NCBI GenBank assembly: GCA_016716405.1
Contig: JADJWK010000004.1
Span: 124,001 to 188,000, forward strand
Source: Candidatus Melainabacteria bacterium
GTDB taxonomy: Bacteria; Cyanobacteriota; Vampirovibrionia; Obscuribacterales; Obscuribacteraceae
Length of the DNA: 64,000 bases
Direction of reading: 5' to 3'
Shown: positions 25,733-34,463 of the stretch, one piece after another
Numbering within the stretch: the stretch's first letter is position 1
Layout of the letters: each line of letters opens with the position of its first letter
The notes under the pieces: model-generated
What the model saw: the letters and a program-made list of their open reading frames with translations, nothing else
Database searches by the model: none
Told to the model about the DNA's origin: nothing
Translations under genes and position numbers: made by a program

Positions 25733-27688
25733 TCAGGGGCCGAGCATCTTGGACTTGCTCAGCTCCTCGAGCCCGGACGAATAGCTATCCGGCCTGGCGA
25801 CAAAGGGTTTGAATTTGACCGATATGCCTTTTCGACCAAGAGCCCTGACAGACTCCGAGGTCAGCCCCTCGCAACCGGCGAAGTTGGCCTCTTTAAGTGT
25901 CTTGTTCTTGCTCAGGGACTCGATATCCACGCCGGGCATAACCCGGGTACGATCGAGAGTGATTCTACTCACAGGAATCTGCAGGAGCGCCTTCATGGTC
26001 TGCGAGTCAAGATCGGACACCTCAAGGGAGAGCGTCCGGAGAGGGTTGCTCCCGGAGAATCCTGAAAGGGCCCCGGGCTCGAATGTGCAAGTCCTGAAAG
26101 TCACGCCATGGAGCCTGGGGAGGCAGGTCATGGTCTCGATCGCCCGCTTGCCCAGATTCATCTCGATGAATTTCAGAGCGACCAACCTCTCGAGTTGCGC
26201 CAGCTCAACAACCGACGAGTCATCGAGATTCTTGCCCGAAACCTCCAGATATTCGAGGTTCGGGCAAGCGGACAAGCCGGCCAGGGCACTGGCGGTGAGT
26301 GAGTCATTATTCTGGAGGTAGAGCATTTGAAGACCTCTGGTACGAGCTATACAGGCAAGCCCCTTATCGGTGAGGGGACAGTGGCCCAACCGTACCTGGC
26401 TTATGGCAAGGTGCCTGAGATCGCCGAAAGTCTCGCCGGTGACCTCGGATCCCTTGATATCGAGACTGGCGATTGAGCGCACCTCTTTCATACCCGGATG
26501 CCGGAGAAGGAGCTTGAGATTCTCGTCATTGACCGAACCGGCACCACTTCTGACACTGACACCAAGCGGCTCGACTCTCACATCGAAGAGCTTTTGCGCC
26601 ATATCTGCCGGATCACCAGTCAACCTTCCGGGCACCGGATTGACGAAAGGATCCCGCGGTGCAGGCTCTTTTTGTGACACCTCCACCGGTGCGTCAGAAA
26701 ACATGAGATTGAAGGCGAAGAAGCAAAAGAGCGCGGCTAGAATCGTGGTGGCTACAGCGATGATGCGAGGCTTGGTGTTGCTGGCGCTCTCCGGAACAAA
26801 ACCGGACTCGGGTGGGCGCTCGGGTCCCTGAAGCGGCACCGCTTCGATGGCATCCTTGAGCAGACCGAAATGCTTGAAACGCCGGGAAGGCTCCTTTTCA
26901 AGACAGGTCCGCACACAGTCCTCGATTTCGGAAGGAAAGATCCTGCCGGACTTTTCCGAGAGAGAAACAGGAGCCTCGCTCACCTGTTTCAAGATCGTCT
27001 CCACAGCCGTGATTCCCATAAAAGGAGGCTCGCCGGCAAGTGCTTCATACATCAGACAGCCCATGGAATAGATATCGGAACGCTCGTCGACATTTTTGCC
27101 CTCGGCTTGCTCCGGGGACATATATGGCGGTGATCCGATGCCGGCCCCTTCCCCGGTCAGGGACTGATCGCCCTCGGCGCTCTTGGCCAGCCCGAAGTCG
27201 ACGATCTTGACCAGGGTCTCGCCGTCTTCCCCATCGACAAGCATGATATTGCTCGGCTTCAGATCGCGATGATAGATCCCGTTATAGTGGGCATTGGCCA
27301 TGCCGTCACAGATCTGGACAAAAAGCGGAGCGGCCTTGCTCCATTCGAGGAATTTGTTATCTGCTATCAGATCCGCCAGGCTCCTGCCCTCCACCTGCTC
27401 CATCACCAGGTAGAGATACCTGCCTGCCACGCCGAAGTCCAGGACCTGAAGAATATTGCACTGCTGGAGCCGGGCAGCGGCCTTTGCCTCACGCTGAAAG
27501 CGTACCGCCAGCTGCTCATTGACCTCGGTCTTCAATACTTTGATTGCCACTATCCTGTCCAGAGTAAGATCATGGACGGAATAGACCACACCCAGCCCGC
27601 CTTCCCCGAGCGTTTCCCGGAATCGGTAGCGACCAAGTATCTCGGCTTGCTCGAAAAAATCTTGCTTGAGTGACTCACCGGTGTTCAT
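25733..27688 (-). CDS. Membrane Ser/Thr protein kinase with extracytoplasmic LRR region
   Basis: 651 residues from the ATG at 27688; the frame is open further upstream but without kinase-like content. The kinase domain (~20-290) has GEGGLGVVY, VAIKVLK, HRDLKPSNIML, DFGLAK and SPPYMSPEQA, so all catalytic residues are present. A single membrane helix (~335-357, IIAVATTILAALFCFFAF) is followed by ~280 residues of leucine-rich-repeat-like units (LTDKGLACIARTRGLQMLYL; NLEYLEVSGKNLDD). This gives a Hanks-type receptor kinase with the LRR part likely outside. Divergent from a LolA-like secreted protein with a 65-bp shared promoter region. Confidence 0.92.
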   Translation of the reverse strand: MNTGESLKQDFFEQAEILGRYRFRETLGEGGLGVVYSVHDLTLDRIVAIKVLKTEVNEQLAVRFQREAKAAARLQQCNILQVLDFGVAGRYLYLVMEQVEGRSLADLIADNKFLEWSKAAPLFVQICDGMANAHYNGIYHRDLKPSNIMLVDGEDGETLVKIVDFGLAKSAEGDQSLTGEGAGIGSPPYMSPEQAEGKNVDERSDIYSMGCLMYEALAGEPPFMGITAVETILKQVSEAPVSLSEKSGRIFPSEIEDCVRTCLEKEPSRRFKHFGLLKDAIEAVPLQGPERPPESGFVPESASNTKPRIIAVATTILAALFCFFAFNLMFSDAPVEVSQKEPAPRDPFVNPVPGRLTGDPADMAQKLFDVRVEPLGVSVRSGAGSVNDENLKLLLRHPGMKEVRSIASLDIKGSEVTGETFGDLRHLAISQVRLGHCPLTDKGLACIARTRGLQMLYLQNNDSLTASALAGLSACPNLEYLEVSGKNLDDSSVVELAQLERLVALKFIEMNLGKRAIETMTCLPRLHGVTFRTCTFEPGALSGFSGSNPLRTLSLEVSDLDSQTMKALLQIPVSRITLDRTRVMPGVDIESLSKNKTLKEANFAGCEGLTSESVRALGRKGISVKFKPFVARPDSYSSGLEELSKSKMLGP

Positions 27689-27753
27689 GCAGTCCAGTAT
27701 AAATGAGCCGGCTGCGGTAGAATACACTCCCTTAGTGGCAAGCGGAGCCGGCC

Positions 27754-28485
27754 GTGAGGATACCCCTCTCAATCTGCATATTACTAGTAGCTCTTTGCTG
27801 CGCCTTTCCCGCCCAGTCCAAGACCTTCCAAGAGCTGGAGGATCAGGCCAGGGCAAGCAATGACATGGTCAAAGGCAAGAGCTTCGCAGACGGTCTGGGT
27901 TTTGTCGAGTCGATGCTCAATGTCATCAAGCGAAATGCCGGCTATGTATTCGATTCTAGAATTCTCGGCATCAAGAAATCCAGGCTGGAGACCGGCAAAG
28001 CCACCTATTTTTTCAAAAAGCCCCAGAAAGTACGGCTCGAGGTCCATTCCCACGGGATGAACAACGGTGCGGTGGTGGTGAAACAGAGCGACGGAGTGAT
28101 CAGGGCTTCGGGAGGGGGCGCTCTCAAGTTCGTGAAGATGACCCTGGAGCCGGACTCCCGCATGCTACAGCTTCCCAACGGCTATAACGCCATCTCCTCG
28201 GACCTGGCTACCCTTCTTGCCGGACTCAAGAGGCGCGCCCAGAACGGCGCCCAGGTATCGGTCTCGAACGAGGCGGTGAGCGATAAAGGCCAGACTTTCA
28301 AGATAATCGAGGTCCAGGGCAGAGAAGACAACAGGGAGCACAAGCTCGAGCGAATCTTCGTCGATGCCAGGACAAAAGTGCCGGTCCGCTGGGAAGTCTA
28401 CAAGAATGGCGACCTGGTCTCCATAACCGAATTCGATAACTTCAAGCCCCGTCCCGACCTGAGCGAAGACCTCTTTCAGCTCTGA
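27754..28485 (+). CDS. Periplasmic LolA-like / DUF1571-like protein
   Basis: 243 residues, GTG start with GGAG seven bases upstream. Signal peptide MRIPLSICILLVALCCAFPAQS, then a half-barrel-like domain (KATYFFKKPQKVRLEV; YNAISSDLATLLAG; FVDARTKVPVRWEVYKNGD; ITEFDNFKPRPDL). The pattern of the closing strands is that of LolA/LppX-like or DUF1571 outer-membrane lipoprotein-sorting folds. Role inferred only: binding of lipid or lipoprotein in the periplasm. It is followed 17 bp later by another secreted protein, probably in the same operon. Confidence 0.78.
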   Translation: MRIPLSICILLVALCCAFPAQSKTFQELEDQARASNDMVKGKSFADGLGFVESMLNVIKRNAGYVFDSRILGIKKSRLETGKATYFFKKPQKVRLEVHSHGMNNGAVVVKQSDGVIRASGGGALKFVKMTLEPDSRMLQLPNGYNAISSDLATLLAGLKRRAQNGAQVSVSNEAVSDKGQTFKIIEVQGREDNREHKLERIFVDARTKVPVRWEVYKNGDLVSITEFDNFKPRPDLSEDLFQL

Positions 28486-28502
28486 TAGCGAGGAAAATCA
28501 AC

Positions 28503-29213
28503 GTGACAGCCCTTTCCCATCGACCAATCGCCACCGGCCTGGCAATCGCCCTTCTCGCCCTGAGCTGCGGTCTCCCGGCCCCGGCATCGGACAGTGCCCC
28601 GGCCAGGTCGGCGAAGTCGGAGCTTTCCCTGCAGATCGAAGAAAACGACCAGGTCACCCTCAGCGATCTCAGAGACATAGGGCTCTGCCTGGAGCAGATC
28701 AAGCAACAGGCGGTCAATATATACGAAGAGGCGACCCGCAAAAAGGTCCCGCGCTCGGCTTCGGCCGAGATCAAGGATCCAAGCGAGCTGAACGATTCCC
28801 TCCCGGAGCCGAGCTCCGCTTACCTGCCGGTGAGACCTGAATGGGTAGTCTTTTATGTGGGGACCATGGAGCCGATTATTCATCTTTTCAAGCAGGACGT
28901 CCGGGCCACTCACAATGACGGCAAGTTTTTCGTGCCCAGGGGCACGGGCAAGCGCTTCCACACGATTTTCAAGGAATACGAGACTCTGGTAGCAAAACTG
29001 AACGAGCATCTCAGCAATCTATTCGATGAGAATGGCAGAAAAGACAATAACAGCGCCATAGCCAGCGAGGCGACTCGTATTCACCGGGTTGCCGAGGCTA
29101 TGGAAAAGCTGAGGGTGGAATCCTTCAATCTCGTAAAGAATGCCGGCGAGAGCCCTGAGCTCGAAGAGGTCGATATAGCACCGAGCCCTGAAGTCGATCC
29201 GGACCGAGATTAA
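28503..29213 (+). CDS. Secreted helical protein of unknown function
   Basis: 236 residues, GTG start with GAGGAAA upstream. An N-terminal signal (GLAIALLALSCGLPAPASDS) could be cut by signal peptidase I, or lipidated at the Cys although the residues around it are not a standard lipobox. The mature part is helical and charged (DLRDIGLCLEQIKQQAVNIY; HTIFKEYETLVAKLNEHLSN; RIHRVAEAMEKLRVES) with an acidic C-terminus. I do not recognise the family. It lies between the LolA-like protein and the TPR kinase on the same strand. Confidence 0.75.
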   Translation: MTALSHRPIATGLAIALLALSCGLPAPASDSAPARSAKSELSLQIEENDQVTLSDLRDIGLCLEQIKQQAVNIYEEATRKKVPRSASAEIKDPSELNDSLPEPSSAYLPVRPEWVVFYVGTMEPIIHLFKQDVRATHNDGKFFVPRGTGKRFHTIFKEYETLVAKLNEHLSNLFDENGRKDNNSAIASEATRIHRVAEAMEKLRVESFNLVKNAGESPELEEVDIAPSPEVDPDRD

Positions 29214-29312
29214 GCCCGACTTTTGTTAAGAGCTCCCGTGCAGGAGAGAGAATTCCGGGCCGGCGAGGAAAGTACTTATTGAAGCTGAAGCCCGTCTACC
29301 AGTGAATCAAGA

Positions 29313-31613
29313 TTGTCTCCGGAAGAAAGACAAATCGAGAGCGATGTAATCGAGCTCCGGGAAGCCGGACCCGAGAATCCCGAGCCGGCGATTTCTGCGC
29401 CTGAGAAAGCAGATCAGGAGTCTCTGCCTTGCCTCGGCGAAGACTATGAGGTCCTGGGCCAGATCGGCAGGGGAGGCATGGGCTCCGTCTACAAGGTCAG
29501 GGATCGGAAACTCGATCGCATACTGGCATTCAAGCTTCTGGACCGGACCCTGGCCGAGGATCAGGTAGCGCTGAAACGCTTCGAGCAAGAAGCCGCCGCC
29601 GCCAGCCAGCTCGACCACGACAATCTGGTGGCAGTCTACGGGCACGGACGGACCCATGACGGCACACCATATCTGGTGATGGACTATCTCGAAGGCAAGA
29701 ATCTTTCCGAGGTTCTCAAGGAAGAAGGGACCATGGAGCCGGGAAGAGCCCTTAGCATATTCCAGCAGATCGCCGAGGCCCTGAGGCACGCCCACGAGAA
29801 GAATGTCATCCACCGTGATATCAAGCCGACCAATATCATCCTGACCCGCACGGAAAGCGGCGTCGAGATAGCCCGCATAGTCGACTTCGGCATAGCCAAG
29901 GTGATGCCTGCCGCCAATCGCGAGACCCATGACCTCACCGAGACCGGCGAGGTCTTCGGCAGCCCGCACTACATGAGCCCGGAGCAATGCCTGGGCTTCA
30001 TGCTCGATCAGCGCTCGGATATCTATTCTCTGGGCTGTCTCATGTACGAAGCGCTCACCGGCGATTCGCCCTTTGCCGGCGCCAATCCCATCCAGGTGGT
30101 GGTCAAGCATATCAATGAGGATCCGGTGAAATTCCCGGCTTCCATCACCACCGGCAGTATCGCAAAAAAACTCGAGCGGGTGGTCCTGCACTGCCTGGAG
30201 AAAGACAAGAACAATCGCTATCAGTCAGCCTCCGACCTGATCAAAGATCTCGATCTGATCAAGGCCGGCAAGAATCCTCCGGCCTACTCCTCGGGCAAGA
30301 AGCACAAAGCGCAATTCTCCCAGCGTCAGGTCCTGAGCTTCTGGTTCGCGTCCCTGCTGGTTCTTTTCTACACGCCGGCGATCATCGCCGGCACCTCCTT
30401 CGGCAACATCCTCAGCACCCTCATGCCCGCGGCGGCTGCTGCCATCGGACTTCTGGGCACCTGGGTCTTCTACTCGATGGCCTGGGACAAGCACAAGCAG
30501 ATGCACGGCGGCAGGGCCAGTGCCTCGGCCTGGTGGAGCCTTCTCATCCCGGCATTCATAGGAACGGCGATCCTGAGCCTGGTACCCTTTGCGGTTTCGA
30601 TCATGGGGCTGGGAATCTCGCTCCCGAAAGAGCTGGTGGAAGCGCTCTTCCCGATCCCTCTCTTTCTTCATATATTCTCGGTGTTAGGTGCATTAGCCAG
30701 CAGTCTCGGCTATCTCATCTTTCGAAAAGAAGAGAAAGTCGCCTTCCCCTATATCGTCACCAGGCTGTTCTGCACCGTTATGGTGCTGGTCGGGCTTGCC
30801 TGCGTGCTCCTGCCCAAACCCATCGCCCTGGGACTGCAGGGAACCGCCTGGTATATGGAGAAGCACAATCCAGGACTCTGCCTCCGCATATTGGACCTGG
30901 CCTCTCTTTTCGACAAAGAGCTTCACATCTACATTTCTCTTGCCGAGCGGGCAGCCGCGGCAAGTCGCTATAAAGACGCCATCGGCTATCTGGATCGTTT
31001 TCTTGCCCTGAACAATCTCGACATCTACCAGAGAAGCAAGGCCTTTTACCTCCGGGCCGATTGTCACAACAAGCTGGGAATCAAGGACCAGGCGACGAAA
31101 GACGCCCTGGCAGCAGTCAAAGAGAATCCAAACAAAGAGCAGACCCTGAAAGCAGCAGACCTTCTCAAGGGTATGGGCGAATACCAGTCCGCCTTGCAGG
31201 CCATCGACATCAAGCTGGCAAGGTTCCCCCGGGAAATGGATGTCCAGAAGAAGCGGCTGGAGTTACTCATAGAGATGAAGCGCTTTCAAGAAGCTATCAA
31301 TACGATTGACTCACTGATTGCAGCCGGCGGGCAGACCGATCTACAGAGCATGCATTTCGTCAAAGCCGAGCTGGAAAGAAAGCTCGGTCTCGATGCCCTG
31401 GCTCGCACCGACTACTGGACGGTGATCAGGATCCTCGAGCCTCTGCCGCCCACCCCCTACGGGAACGCCCTCATGTCCTGGTCTTATAAACAGATAGGCG
31501 ATGGGATCCATGCGGACCAATACAGGAAAAAATCAGGGCTCTCCGATCCATCGGCCACGATAGAGCAAGAGCTGGCCAGTAAGGAACTGACCATAAAGTT
31601 GAAAGGAGATTGA
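29313..31613 (+). CDS. Ser/Thr protein kinase with multi-TM and TPR C-terminal half
   Basis: 766 residues. The kinase domain (~42-310) has GRGGMGSVYKV, AFKLLDR, HRDIKPTNIIL, DFGIAKV and SPHYMSPEQC, all catalytic residues intact. Residues ~335-505 hold about five hydrophobic segments, followed by ~250 residues of TPR-like helix pairs (RYKDAIGYLDRFLALNN; YQSALQAIDIKLARFP; RFQEAINTIDSL). The predicted start is TTG at 29313 without a good ribosome site. A short gene begins two bases after its stop, and an MshEN-repeat protein overlaps that one, so the three are probably co-transcribed. It could phosphorylate either neighbour; no direct evidence. Confidence 0.9.
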   Translation: MSPEERQIESDVIELREAGPENPEPAISAPEKADQESLPCLGEDYEVLGQIGRGGMGSVYKVRDRKLDRILAFKLLDRTLAEDQVALKRFEQEAAAASQLDHDNLVAVYGHGRTHDGTPYLVMDYLEGKNLSEVLKEEGTMEPGRALSIFQQIAEALRHAHEKNVIHRDIKPTNIILTRTESGVEIARIVDFGIAKVMPAANRETHDLTETGEVFGSPHYMSPEQCLGFMLDQRSDIYSLGCLMYEALTGDSPFAGANPIQVVVKHINEDPVKFPASITTGSIAKKLERVVLHCLEKDKNNRYQSASDLIKDLDLIKAGKNPPAYSSGKKHKAQFSQRQVLSFWFASLLVLFYTPAIIAGTSFGNILSTLMPAAAAAIGLLGTWVFYSMAWDKHKQMHGGRASASAWWSLLIPAFIGTAILSLVPFAVSIMGLGISLPKELVEALFPIPLFLHIFSVLGALASSLGYLIFRKEEKVAFPYIVTRLFCTVMVLVGLACVLLPKPIALGLQGTAWYMEKHNPGLCLRILDLASLFDKELHIYISLAERAAAASRYKDAIGYLDRFLALNNLDIYQRSKAFYLRADCHNKLGIKDQATKDALAAVKENPNKEQTLKAADLLKGMGEYQSALQAIDIKLARFPREMDVQKKRLELLIEMKRFQEAINTIDSLIAAGGQTDLQSMHFVKAELERKLGLDALARTDYWTVIRILEPLPPTPYGNALMSWSYKQIGDGIHADQYRKKSGLSDPSATIEQELASKELTIKLKGD

Positions 31614-31615
31614 GC

Positions 31616-31783
31616 ATGCCTGGACAAGAAAGGAAGTTGATCGATCCCCTCAATCCGATAACCGATGAGTTTCTTCAAGATACGCAAGCCTTTCGCGCTG
31701 CGCGGTCCGAAATAGCTCCTGGTCGGACCCTGTCAATAGTTTACAATTCTGTAGATTCCGGAACCCAGAAGGCCATACCGTGA
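31616..31783 (+). CDS. Short 55-aa protein between kinase and MshEN-repeat gene
   Basis: A 55-codon ORF (MPGQERKLIDPLNP...) begins two bases after the kinase stop. It is preceded by AAAGGAGAT eight bases upstream, one of the best ribosome sites in the window. Its TGA overlaps the GTG of the next gene (GTGA at 31780-31783), the classic coupling arrangement. The product is hydrophilic, with no membrane segment; the residues DEFLQDTQAF and FRAARSEIAPGRTL are the only notable features. I do not recognise it. It may be a kinase substrate or adaptor, or merely a leader peptide coupling translation. Confidence 0.6.
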   Translation: MPGQERKLIDPLNPITDEFLQDTQAFRAARSEIAPGRTLSIVYNSVDSGTQKAIP

Positions 31784-33009
31784 ACAAACCACAGTCCAAC
31801 GACGAATCCCAGCTTCTGATTCAGCTGTTGCGAGCAGGTGGCCTGGTCTCGGAAGCTGATGTGGAAGACTTCAAGAGCATCGCCAAAGAGCTCAAGATTC
31901 CCTTCGCCCAGGCGATTATCAACTCGGGACTGCTCAACGAGCGCAATATGCACATTTGCATAGAGGCTCACAAAATGGTCCAGAACAGAGAAATCAAGGC
32001 TGACCTGGCCATCAGGGCCGTGCGTGTGGCAGTCCAGAAGAAATGCAGCCTGGCGGCCGCCCTCACCTCGGTGCGCAAGCTGCACCAGACAACCAGGGTG
32101 ACCGTGCCCCTGGCAAACGAGCTCTCAAACATGCTTCTGCAAGCCGGCGCCATCTCCCAGGAGCAGCTTGGCAAATTGCTCCGCAAAGCGGAGGAGTCCC
32201 AGATGATGATCGGACAGCTCCTGGTCTATGATGGCATTCTCGACACATTCGAGATGCTTGCCGCACTGAATGCGGTGCGAATGGTGAGAGAAACCGGTCT
32301 TGACAAAGACAAAGCCGTCAAAGGTCTCACCCACGCCCTCAAGAACAAGACGACCATAGAGCAGGGACTCTTCGAGCTCGGCTTCTTCAAGCCTCCGGAC
32401 GCCAAGACCACCAGGGTCGGCGAGATTTTCACCATGGCCAGGGTGCTATCCCGCAAAGAGCTGGCAGAGTGCTATGAGATCGAGCTCTTCAAGGAGAAAC
32501 ACTTCGGGCAGATTCTGGTCGAGCGCGGTCTCGTCAACAAGACCCAGCTCGAGGCTTCCGTTGCGCTTCTCGCCTCCATCGCCAAAGACACTATCAAGCC
32601 TTACCTTGCCGCCCAGGCCCTGCGCAGCATCTGCAAGGACGGCGCCCGCACCGAGCCGACCATCGAAGAATACGAGAAGAAATCGGCCGCCAGCAGCGAG
32701 AATTTCCGCCTGGGCGACCTGCTGGTGGAAGGCGGGGTAATCACCCGGGACATTCTCGAGCAGACCGTCAACGTCAACCCCGACAACGCGGTGAAGGTCG
32801 GCAGCCGACTCCTGAAAGCCGGAATGATCTCGGAGTCCACTCTTTTTGCCGCCCTGCGCCTGCAAACCGCCCTGAGACTGGGCTATCTTTCACGGGACAA
32901 TACTCTCGCGCTGCTGAGACACTGTGTCCGCGAGGGAGTCAAGCTCGATCAGGCGCTCCGGGACCTGGATATCTATGTGCCATCGCGGATGCAGTGGACC
33001 TGGGTCTGA
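31780..33009 (+). CDS. Protein made of repeated MshEN/GspE-N-like modules
   Basis: 409 residues, GTG start overlapping the previous short gene. It contains at least four modules of the type found at the N-terminus of GspE/PilB/MshE ATPases: (i) LKIPFAQAIINSGLLNERNM, (ii) LLQAGAISQEQLGKLL...IGQLLVYDGIL, (iii) VGEIFTMARVLSRKELAECY...FGQILVERGLVNKTQLEAS, (iv) LGDLLVEGGVITRDILEQ...VGSRLLKAGMISESTLFAAL. No ATPase domain follows and there is no signal peptide. Known: such modules bind c-di-GMP in MshE. Whether the binding residues are kept here cannot be judged by eye. Role inferred: cytoplasmic ligand-binding or scaffold protein working with the kinase. Confidence 0.75.
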   Translation: MNKPQSNDESQLLIQLLRAGGLVSEADVEDFKSIAKELKIPFAQAIINSGLLNERNMHICIEAHKMVQNREIKADLAIRAVRVAVQKKCSLAAALTSVRKLHQTTRVTVPLANELSNMLLQAGAISQEQLGKLLRKAEESQMMIGQLLVYDGILDTFEMLAALNAVRMVRETGLDKDKAVKGLTHALKNKTTIEQGLFELGFFKPPDAKTTRVGEIFTMARVLSRKELAECYEIELFKEKHFGQILVERGLVNKTQLEASVALLASIAKDTIKPYLAAQALRSICKDGARTEPTIEEYEKKSAASSENFRLGDLLVEGGVITRDILEQTVNVNPDNAVKVGSRLLKAGMISESTLFAALRLQTALRLGYLSRDNTLALLRHCVREGVKLDQALRDLDIYVPSRMQWTWV

Positions 33010-33076
33010 CGGGAACAAACCGGTCCCCTGAATCGACTGATCTGTTTAGTTGCTGCCGATTAACGGATAGGAAATC

Positions 33077-33406
33077 ATGAAAAGAACCCTGACTGCCATT
33101 CTGAGCCTTCTGACAGCGTCCCTTTTTGCTTTCGCCATGCCGGTCCTGGCGCCCCATTCATCGGTGGCCGAAGCGAAATCCTGCACCTGCCGCTACGAGA
33201 ACGACTCTGCCGGCGGGGAATTCTATTTCGTCCTTCGCAAAGAGACCCCGGATCTCATAACTGTTCTCGTTCTCAGCAAATCGAGCAAGGATTCCTCTTA
33301 TCTGACCCGGCTGCAAGCCGACCAGGGCTACGAGCTGATCGGCACATTCAAGAGCTTCGACGCGGCTAAGTTCATGGCTATGGCAGAATGCCCTGAATGC
33401 AAGTAG
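33077..33406 (+). CDS. Small secreted Cys-containing protein
   Basis: 109 residues, ATG with TAGGAAATC directly upstream. Clear signal peptide (MKRTLTAILSLLTASLFAFA...AEA), then a ~75-residue mature domain starting with CTC and ending ECPECK. The paired cysteines could form a disulphide or bind metal. The middle (YFVLRKETPDLITVLVLSKS) looks like a small alpha/beta fold. Not recognised. It overlaps the ankyrin gene by 10 bases. Confidence 0.72.
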   Translation: MKRTLTAILSLLTASLFAFAMPVLAPHSSVAEAKSCTCRYENDSAGGEFYFVLRKETPDLITVLVLSKSSKDSSYLTRLQADQGYELIGTFKSFDAAKFMAMAECPECK

Positions 33407-34137
33407 AAGCAGCCAAGCTCGAGAAAGCCAGAGCGCTGATAAATAAAGGCGAGACAGAGGAGCTCTCCCGTCTCATCGAAGAATGTCCCGGGCTCACAAA
33501 CGAAAAGTTCGAGTTCGAAGAAGAGGGCTCGCTGTCTCTCACGCTTCTCCATCTGGCTGCAGGATACGGGCAGGAGACCGTGCCGCCTAACGCTGTGAAG
33601 ATGATCGAGATCATCACCGCCGCCGGTGGCGGGAGCGGTGACCGCTCTCCGGCAGAGATAGCCCTCCTCTGCGGCAGCACCGCCCTGGCCCGGGAGCTCT
33701 GCGCAGCAGAAGAGCCGATCTCGCTGCCGGTGGCCGCCGGGATCGGCGACGTCGATGCCATGGCGGCACATTTCGAAACCGGCCAGACCCTGGTACTGGG
33801 TGAAGAATACATCGAGTCCGGGACCTTCAAAATGGTCAAGGCGCTTGAATGGCCGCTTCTTCTCGCCGTCAAGAACGGCCAGATTGAGGCGGCTTTCTAC
33901 CTTCTCAAGCACGGCGCCGACATCAACAGGCTCTCTGCCGAAGAAGCGGGCGGCGTGGCGGCGACCCCGCTGCACTGGGCATCGAGACACGGTCATTACG
34001 AGCTGGTCAAATTCCTGGTCAGCTACGGAGCCGGGCTAGGCACCAGGGACGACCGCTTCCGGAAGACACCGTCACAGTGGGCGCGGCGTGCCGGTCACGA
34101 GAAAATTGCGGACTATCTGAGCTACCTGGCCGGTTGA
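33397..34137 (+). CDS. Ankyrin-repeat protein
   Basis: 246 residues, no signal peptide. The last ~100 residues contain clear ankyrin units (LLLAVKNGQIEAAFYLLKHG; TPLHWASRHGHYELVKFLVS; TPSQWARRAGHEKIADYLSY), and the N-terminal part has weaker ones (LTLLHLAAGYGQE; SPAEIALLCGSTALARELC). Protein-binding role inferred. It overlaps the 3' end of the small secreted protein by 10 bases, so it is translated from the same mRNA, but from a start with no obvious ribosome site. Confidence 0.85.
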   Translation: MQVEAAKLEKARALINKGETEELSRLIEECPGLTNEKFEFEEEGSLSLTLLHLAAGYGQETVPPNAVKMIEIITAAGGGSGDRSPAEIALLCGSTALARELCAAEEPISLPVAAGIGDVDAMAAHFETGQTLVLGEEYIESGTFKMVKALEWPLLLAVKNGQIEAAFYLLKHGADINRLSAEEAGGVAATPLHWASRHGHYELVKFLVSYGAGLGTRDDRFRKTPSQWARRAGHEKIADYLSYLAG

Positions 34138-34463
34138 ATCTCGGACTCCAAGACGAAAGACACCCCTGCAAGGGATGAGTAGTTTGACACCGGACAGGAA
34201 GCAGATTCTACTGCTGCTTTCTCAGTTGCGGGTGGACTGGCAGTCAATCGTTCCTTCTTCGGAATGACCGAGCTTCGCGGGCTGAGCGCTGCAGCTTATA
34301 GACTACACTGCGCCTGTTGAACTGAGACCGAAATGGAAATTATTCGTTTCTGCCAAAAAAAACGACGAAAAATATATCAGGAACGCCTAGAAATTCGGTT
34401 TTTGTGTCGCGGACGCTATAAAAGCCTACATTGGCATTGAAGTAGAAGATGACCATAGGCTAC
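34138..34463. other. Non-coding spacer before repeat array A
   Basis: About 325 bases without a credible ORF, tRNA-like fold or strong terminator. The part from ~34330 is clearly AT-richer than its surroundings (an A-run at ~34356-34363 and AAAAATATAT) and includes CTATAAAAG at ~34426; no matching -35 element at good spacing was found. Confidence 0.5.

Noticed and set aside
25700..25745. Bidirectional terminator between the lipoprotein and LRR-kinase genes
   Set aside because: A CCTGAGTAGA/TCTACGCCTCAGG stem exists but includes coding bases and lacks a T-run on either strand.
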